From contig OX424568.1 of NCBI GenBank assembly GCA_949152475.1, forward strand, positions 2,827,667 through 2,891,666: 64,000 bases of DNA. The letters are read 5' to 3'. This DNA comes from Terebella lapidaria. Its lineage: Eukaryota > Annelida > Polychaeta > Terebellida > Terebellidae. Positions 59,209 through 64,000 of the stretch are shown here, piece by piece. The position numbers and the translations under genes are program-made. How positions within the stretch are numbered: the stretch's first letter is position 1; every line of letters begins with the position of its first letter. Below the pieces are notes generated by a model. That model ran no database searches and was not told where the DNA came from. It saw nothing but the letters and a program-made list of their open reading frames with translations.

Positions 59209-59451
59209 AAGTAACAGATCGTCAATCGCCATCCAAGCTACATGTACATGTATAACTTGAGGTCATAACACAAAAATTAAGTTATTGCTGTATAAAGAGA
59301 CATTTATATGTGACGTACGTGGTACATGGGCAATTATTTTGCTTCATAATATAGGCCTACTGGTAATAGTATACCTGTACACGCACAGCTCCTATGTGTT
59401 AACAATATATACTGCACTTGAAACATGATGTGCAATACGATATGATAGAAT

Positions 59452-59457
59452 AATAAA
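59452..59457 (+). terminator. Poly(A) signal of the desulfhydrase gene
   Basis: AATAAA lies about 245 bases after the stop codon, in AT-rich sequence and with no nearer candidate. It is the likely cleavage signal. Confidence 0.6.
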
Positions 59458-60088
59458 TATTTTCTAACAATATTTGGTCTGTTTCACTGCGAAGGCACGA
59501 TAATGTTGACAACATTTATGTCGTTTCTTGTTGGAGTGGCAGTATATGTCGTAAACTGTGACAATTATTGTAACCAACTTGAATATCATGACTTTTCCCC
59601 TATACCCAAAATAAACACATTATAATAATATTTTTAAAAATATATTTAATCATTTTTCGATACATCAAATTGAAAGAGGTTGGTGGTCATATGACAGGAG
59701 CTGAGAAGAAAGACCGTCACATTTGCTTAAATGGTGAAGCCTCCAGGTGCGCAGACTAGAACCTTAAAATTTAGCCAACTGATATAAAATTTGCTATACC
59801 TACCCATCAATTGGTAATAATAATAATAATAATGAAATTTGTTTATTTAGGGACACCCGATGAGCGTTTTTAGACACTTCTTTCCATCGAGGCTCTCACA
59901 CATTGACTCCTATAAATCACATGATGTGTACAGACACACCTTTCCAATAATTAAAGGTACACCCTATGGAGGAAAATCACGGACCTCTATTGTACAAATA
60001 TGTAGGCCTACACATTGCCAGGGTACCTTCTTGGTCTGCACGATTCGCATGGGATACAAACAGCAGAATTGGTCGTAAGAGCTAAATA

Positions 60089-61554
60089 TAGGGTAGATTC
60101 AGTATGAGCGGGACAGATAAGGCTCCTTGTGCCAATGTGTAATAGGCAGTGAACCCCAGCTGAAATGTTTATGCATACAGGCCTAGTATCAACCCTCTTA
60201 CGGCCTGCCATTATATTATTAACTAACAGTGCCTCTTAACTTGAACAGCGGGAGTAATTATAAACATGCATTCAGTGTCCCGGTGAAACTGAAAAATGTA
60301 GACAGAGCGGGACAGTACCTTAAGATTGACCGGGACACTATTATAATTGTGGCTTACAATGATTGCATCAGTGAAACTGTATATTAGAAACATAATTATA
60401 TGAATCATCAAGGTAGTAGCTAATAACTGCAAAAAGAAAATCAAAAATATGCTAAAAAAAATATACTGAAAGTGCAACCAATTATATTGTTTCAGATGCT
60501 GAACATTAAGAATGAATGGCACCAAAAACGGTATTTTTGTGAGAAATAATATAGAGATGAAATTTTACTTTTGACCTAATTTTCAAGGTCACAAGACAGA
60601 ATGGCTAATATCTTGCTTCCTATCGACTTTATAACTTGGGAATCAATTGTGGACATATAGGAAATGATATACATTTGTGTACGTTGAATATTCTGATGAC
60701 CTTGAATTTGACCTTGACTTCATTCTCAAGGTCAGAGCACAAAATTGCAAGTATCTCGCTTATTATCGACTTTACAGCTTAGGAATCAGTTGTGGACATA
60801 CAACATGTATAGGGAATGATGCTGAAAGTTCTCGTGACCTTGAATGTGACCTTTGACGTTATTTTCAAGATCAAAGTACGAAATGGCTAATACCTCGCTC
60901 ATTATCAACTTTACAGGTTAGGAATCAATTGTGAACATATAGAAAACAATGTTCCCCTTGGGCACATGTTGTCGAAAAATGATCATTTCTGACTTTGAGA
61001 GCTTAACACTGTATTTCTCACGGTGACCTTTCTTAGTCTTTGGTAGGCCCATGCATTTCAGGATAAATTGAAATAAATCTGATAAAATAAATCTGATATT
61101 TCACAACATAGACACCTCATTTAATGTGTCCCGCTCAACCTGAAATTCGATGTCCCGCTCTATCTAGTTGTATTCAGGCTGACCGGGACACTTCTGTTTT
61201 CTTATCTATTATCGCTCATCTACACTAATTGAAACTGCACATAATGAAGACATACTCTGCGACCGACGTGGAGTTAATACAATATAAGTTTTAATGTCTG
61301 GTACTTTTTATGTGATTGTGAACAGCTTAACAAAAATAACTCACTTTTCACAGTATGGGAACTTTTTATGGACAATTTTTGTACATTCGATGCTCAAACT
61401 ATATCTTGTTGCAGACGACCAGTAAGTAGAGACGCCAGAAGTGCGCAAAATACGTTAAACGACTAGCTGTTTCAAAGTTAGATGGGTATGGGAGTCAACT
61501 GTCATAAAAGTGTCCCGGTCAGTCTGCTGTCCCGCTCAACCTGAATGTACCCTA
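60089..61554. mobile_element. TIR element with reiterated GAGCGGGACA motifs
   Basis: The ends are about 28-bp imperfect inverted repeats: TAGGGTAGATTCAG then GAGCGGGACAG at the left, and inward from the right TAGGGTACATTCAG then GAGCGGGACAG. Subterminal blocks at about 60,276-60,345 and 61,125-61,190 are inverted copies of each other and repeat GTGTCCCGGT and GAGCGGGACA. A family 1 fragment lies inside. No transposase is seen and the target duplication is unclear. It fills most of the gap between the two right-hand genes. Confidence 0.7.
60557..61048 (+). mobile_element. Family 1 element fragment (core and tail)
   Basis: Three to four decayed 134-bp units (TTTTCAAGGTCACAAGACAG, then AATGGCTAATATCTTGC and GGAATCAATTGTGGACATA) end in a tail CGGTGACCTTTCTTAGTC. 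The tail matches the full copies. The head is missing. The fragment is nested in the TIR element at 60,089-61,554. Confidence 0.75.
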
Positions 61555-61557
61555 AAT

Positions 61558-61604
61558 TAAACTCAGGTGCCCCACTCATCGAATGAGTGGGGCACCTGGT
61601 TTAA
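61558..61604. repeat. Perfect 16-bp hairpin
   Basis: CAGGTGCCCCACTCAT at 61,564-61,579 and ATGAGTGGGGCACCTG at 61,583-61,598 flank a three-base loop. The pairing extends outward through TTAAAC/GTTTAA with one bulged base. It abuts the right end of the TIR element. Confidence 0.85.
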
Positions 61605-61887
61605 ATATAAATAGAGTATATCCACAGCTTCTGGCATGTGATCCGTGAATTTTTATGCCGTGAAACAGCCCGGTATACAGTAACTAATCTGTTACATAAA
61701 TCTTCTGATGTTTTCCCTTGAATTTCCATTGAATCGCACAAAGTTTCAAAGTGATACGACAATCCCAAACAAAGTCGTTATGGCCAAAAATCATTCGAGG
61801 TTTTGTGCTGAACTTCACTTCAACGTTATGACGAATTTGGAATTTATCATTATTTATGTTTGATTTACAAGCTCCCGTCGAAAAAAG

Positions 61888-61896
61888 TCAAGGTCA
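61888..61896 (+). promoter_or_regulatory. ERR/FTZ-F1-type site upstream of PCCB
   Basis: TCAAGGTCA, the extended half-site bound by ERR and NR5A receptors, lies 122 bases before the PCCB start codon. A GGGTCAAAG half-site follows at about 61,917. ERR receptors are known to control mitochondrial metabolic genes, so a regulatory role is plausible but unproven. Confidence 0.45.
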
Positions 61897-62017
61897 CTCA
61901 GCTGTAAACACCGGCGGGTCAAAGACGTTTTACAGTGAGGTCTGCCGACCACAACACTGTTAGACAGTTCTGTTTGTGAAAATATTATCACATAGTTCGT
62001 CTGAACAACGCAGAACC

Positions 62018-63972
62018 ATGGCTGGACTGTTGAAAAGTGGAAGAACTCTCTTCCAAGCCCTGTCGCCTCGCGTCACGTTCACAGGTTTTTTGGCTGTTGA
62101 TAAATCAAGTTACAATTTATTTCAATAGCCCAGCTAAATTTTTCATTTTAATCATATAAAATGTGAACAAAATGTACCAGATATTGTCTTGTGTGCCTAC
62201 TCCCTAGTACTCTGGTATTTGAAAGCTTTAAAATCGCCAATGATGTTCACTTCTGACATTTGTTTCCAGGTGTGCTGTCTCGACGTTGGCAAACTGCGGA
62301 ACACACACTCGCTGTCAGAAGCAAGATCAAACAAACTCGAGCGGAGGCAATGCTCGGTGGCGGTCAGAGGCGTATCGACAGTCAACACAAGAAGGCAAGT
62401 TCACAACATTGCACCTTGTGAAATTATACTTTTTTTTACACGAATAAAGGTTAGATTTCACCACATGCCATCCCTTCAATAGATTGATGAACATTGTAAA
62501 ATTTGATCTCGGTCACCAAGTCTCTAACTGAAAATAACGGTAATTTTCTTTATTCACAGGGAAAACTGACGGCTCGGGAAAGGGTGAAGCTTCTGTGTGA
62601 TCCAGATACCTTCATCGAGTATGACGCTTTTATTGAACACGACTGTGCTGATTTTGACATGGAGAAACAAAAGGTTGTCTTATGGTTACATGATTTTCAA
62701 AATGTCATTAAAGGGGCAACATATGGGATTCTGTTTTCCATGGGTTTTCCGAGATTTGTCGGCGTACACTCAAGGACTTTTCTATTTATAGAACAGAACG
62801 TCAGATTACGTTTTTGACTGAGGATCGCTGTCGAACCGACCTGGCTGATCTGACCAGCGGTTCGGCAGAATTCCTGGGTCAAAAACGTTATCTCACATTT
62901 TGTTCTATTATTAAAAAAGACCTGAAGCCTCGATCGACAACTCTTAGAAATCGGAATGCCATATAATGCCCCTTTAATGTTCACAATTTCTATCTGCTCA
63001 ATATATACTGATGATCTTTGTTTTGTATCATGATTGTAATTGCCGCATCTATCACTAGTATCCAGGTGACAGCGTTGTTACCGGCCGGGGCAAAGTCAAT
63101 GGACGAACTGTTTTCATCTTCAGCCAGGTAAAGCTCAAAGTTTAAATTTGACATCGTTATTCAGAATCGAGTAGCTGTCAGTACGTTTTTGATCAGTCTG
63201 TTTGATTTGTTTTTTCTAGGACTTCACAGTCTTTGGTGGTAGTTTGTCCATGGCTCATGCCAAGAAAATCTGCAAGGTAAAATATTTGATTGCCCATAAC
63301 CATGATAACTGACAAATTAATTGGCCAAAAAATGACATGAATGAGTGCTATGAAAAATTTTGAGCAAAAATTATAATGGTTGCATTTAAAGTTACCTTCT
63401 AATGAAAAAAAAAGGACATTCATTTTTCCGAATCGTAAACAAAAAACAACATGCAATTTTGAAGCAAATCATGAAGAATATCCCCTTCCCATCCCCAGGT
63501 GATGGACCAGGCGATGTTGGTGGGAGCGCCGGTGATTGGTCTGAATGACTCCGGTGGCGCGCGTATCCAGGAGGGCGTGGCTTCTTTAGCCGGCTACGCT
63601 GACATCTTCCAGGTCAGTCACGTGTATGGGTCATTTCATGTTTTTAAAGAGAGATAGATTACCTTGCTCATCAGAAGACGGAATGCGGTATGAGGGATCT
63701 TTGACTAGATTGCGAACCTGTGAAAAAGTTAAGAAAACGAATGTAAACCTGTGAGAATGTAAACTGCATGCAATGTCATATGAACTTAACCATCCCTGTG
63801 TTTCGACAGAAAATGTTAACAGCTAGGCATGTTAATGTAAAATGAGTGACAAGAGTATTGGTGTCTTTGTGACTTCACCAAACTCATTATTCTCACTCAT
63901 TTTTCCAACAGAGGAATGTGATGTCGTCTGGAGTCATTCCGCAGATTTCCCTGATCATGGGCCCATGTGCAG
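62018..63972 (+). CDS. PCCB: Propionyl-CoA carboxylase beta chain, exons 1-7 (3' part beyond window)
   Basis: PCCB carries the carboxyltransferase half of the mitochondrial biotin enzyme that turns propionyl-CoA into methylmalonyl-CoA. Exons: 62,018-62,084; 62,270-62,394; 62,560-62,673; 63,059-63,127; 63,220-63,276; 63,499-63,612; 63,912-63,972, giving 202 residues of an expected 540 or so. The N-terminus ([18 protein letters not shown], then VLSRRWQTA) is basic and hydroxylated like a mitochondrial presequence. Then come [80 protein letters not shown] and [13 protein letters not shown], the last two being acyl-CoA pocket motifs. All phases agree. Intron 2 starts with GC (AAG|GCAAGT), a known minor donor type. 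The last donor, GCAG|GTGGCT, is weak but needed, because read-through stops at once. Confidence 0.95.
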
Positions 63973-64000
63973 GTGGCTAAGAGAGTGTACATCAAATCGT

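Noticed and set aside
56354-63972. A metabolic link in which an ACC deaminase makes 2-oxobutyrate that feeds propionyl-CoA to neighbouring PCCB.
   Set aside because: The enzyme has desulfhydrase-type residues (expected product pyruvate), and gene adjacency carries little weight in animals.

Overview
The window is AT-rich nuclear DNA from an animal, most likely a marine invertebrate. It holds spliced genes with GT-AG introns (and one GC-AG intron), many small non-autonomous transposons, a Penelope-like retroelement and tRNA-derived SINE-like sequence. The phylum cannot be fixed from sequence alone; a mollusc or other lophotrochozoan is my best guess, at low confidence.

About 1-54,000 is a repeat-rich, gene-poor region. 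Its main feature is a direct segmental duplication of 10.5-11.8 kb. Copy A runs from about 758 to 11,250 and copy B from about 36,011 to 47,790, with weaker similarity continuing to about 11,985 and 48,600. Each copy carries one intronless GT92 (DUF23) glycosyltransferase pseudogene: A at 4,851-6,637 and B at 40,241-42,039. A third, older partial unit (C, about 18,300-25,700) carries a GT92 pseudogene split by a 2.5-kb repeat element. Further remnants lie near 28,340 and 48,480. The locus therefore looks like a decayed tandem family of type II membrane glycosyltransferases.

Mobile DNA explains much of the rest. Family 1 elements (14,388-15,688; 22,649-25,184; partial at 60,557-61,048; a related minus-strand copy at about 55,430-56,240) have a bulged hairpin head, a CGTC-rich run and a tandem core of about 134 bp full of AGGTCA-type nuclear-receptor half-sites. 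A sequence-unrelated family 2 element (30,870-32,343) has the same architecture and sits inside a Penelope-like reverse transcriptase on the minus strand. There are also two piggyBac-type MITEs with TTAA target duplications, a long-TIR MITE, a hAT-type MITE, and a 1.47-kb TIR element upstream of the propionyl-CoA carboxylase gene.

The right end holds two ordinary plus-strand genes. The first (54,237-59,208) is a complete nine-exon PLP enzyme of the ACC deaminase / D-cysteine desulfhydrase family, 375 residues by my splice model. The second (62,018 to the window end) is the first seven exons of propionyl-CoA carboxylase beta (PCCB). Both keep reading frame over every proposed splice junction. 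A candidate unrecognised minus-strand gene end lies at 33,498-34,318.

All identities are by eye. No alignments or database searches were run.
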